NCBI GenBank assembly: GCA_008931825.1
Contig: QXVZ01010945.1
Location: 1 to 64,000, forward strand
DNA from: Phallusia fumigata
Taxonomy: Eukaryota; Chordata; Ascidiacea; Phlebobranchia; Ascidiidae
Direction of reading: 5' to 3'
Length of the DNA: 64,000 nucleotides
The notes below the pieces were generated by a model. The model was given only the letters and a program-made list of their open reading frames with translations. It was not told where the DNA came from and did no database searches. Positions 63,420-64,000 of the stretch are shown in pieces. The first letter of the stretch is position 1, and the number at the start of each line of letters is the position of its first letter. A program made the position numbers and the translations under genes.

Positions 63420-64000
63420 CTTAAACAAATGGGAAATTTATACCAATGAAAAATTATACCAATAACATTTTCAGTTATTTGTGAAAACTAAAATACACAA
63501 ATTGCAAACTGGCTGTTTGCAGCTGCAACCCAAAACCAGTTTAATGTTTTCAACAATAATCATGACCCAACTAAATCTGAATGGAAAACAAGCGTTGTTT
63601 GAAATTACTGTTTTAGTATAGACTAGTGATTCTGAACACTGTGGTAATTACCCACAAGCAGTTAATGACAGGGTAGCCGATGGGTATCTAAACCTGTTAG
63701 ATGAAAATAGAACTGTTTTACAAAAAGAACTGAGTATGGCGGCGAAAAAAACTAAAAACCACAATGCACCTAAAAATATTTGTGTATTAGGCTAGACAGG
63801 ATGTCGATACTAATAGAATTAATTTTAGGGATATTTTTCAAATATGTCAAAAATTTATGGCAAGTGGACTGTGATTAAATAAGAAATCTGAGACATGGCA
63901 GCAAAACATGTTGCAGCATGCAGCTTGGCGTAAACACATTTAGTATGTCGAATGGATAATTGGCAGGAAACAGGAAGCCGAAAGAACGTGACGGTAGTAG
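63420..64000. other. Probable ABCC intron at the window edge
   Basis: No exon with family similarity is visible. The missing N-terminal exons should lie beyond the window. Confidence 0.5.

Overview
The window looks like nuclear DNA of a tunicate, most likely an ascidian close to Ciona. It is AT-rich, its genes are small and intron-dense with clear orthologues in vertebrates, and short palindromic MITE and SINE-like repeats recur in introns. The species is an inference; the gene identities are read from spliced translations.

Positions 1-10222 are unlike the rest. They hold a large imperfect inverted repeat (arms 1-3940 and 4430-9882, spacer about 490 bp). Each arm carries a spliced transcript unit with no conserved reading frame, and the two copies converge tail to tail. 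In the more complete right copy (minus strand, seven exons) every intron contains one prominent hairpin. Five hairpins have different stems but the same GTGCAC apical core; two have longer stems. The unit is organised like a host gene for small RNAs, resembling pre-miRNAs most. Between the two tails lie arrays of tRNA-like modules with A and B boxes, and the spacer has a cluster of GAA-triloop hairpins. Three single Ns and an exact 339-bp duplication show that assembly of this block is uncertain.

Positions 10223-64000 are ordinary gene territory: a GT31 beta-1,3-N-acetylglucosaminyltransferase-like gene (minus, 13120-18919); two tandem secreted proteins with collagen, coiled-coil and pentraxin parts (plus, 20608-22741 and 23439-25315), the first with an in-frame TGA; SDHB (minus, 26583-29595); a moonraker/KIAA0753-like centriolar satellite gene (minus, 30591-32396); RNASEK (minus, 33323-34277) divergent from RBMX2 (plus, 35389-37234); RALBP1 (minus, 37961-43115), convergent with RBMX2 and divergent from an unrecognised 788-residue gene (plus, 44101-47911); and an ABCC1/MRP-type transporter (minus, 49168 to beyond 63419) whose N-terminal TMD0 exons are outside the window.

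Most genes are independent housekeeping loci. The pentraxin pair is a local tandem duplication. For all multi-exon genes except ABCC, which was read exon by exon, I derived exon boundaries and checked that the joined lengths keep frame. Remaining stretches are introns, UTRs and intergenic DNA holding MITE, SINE-like and hAT-like fragments.
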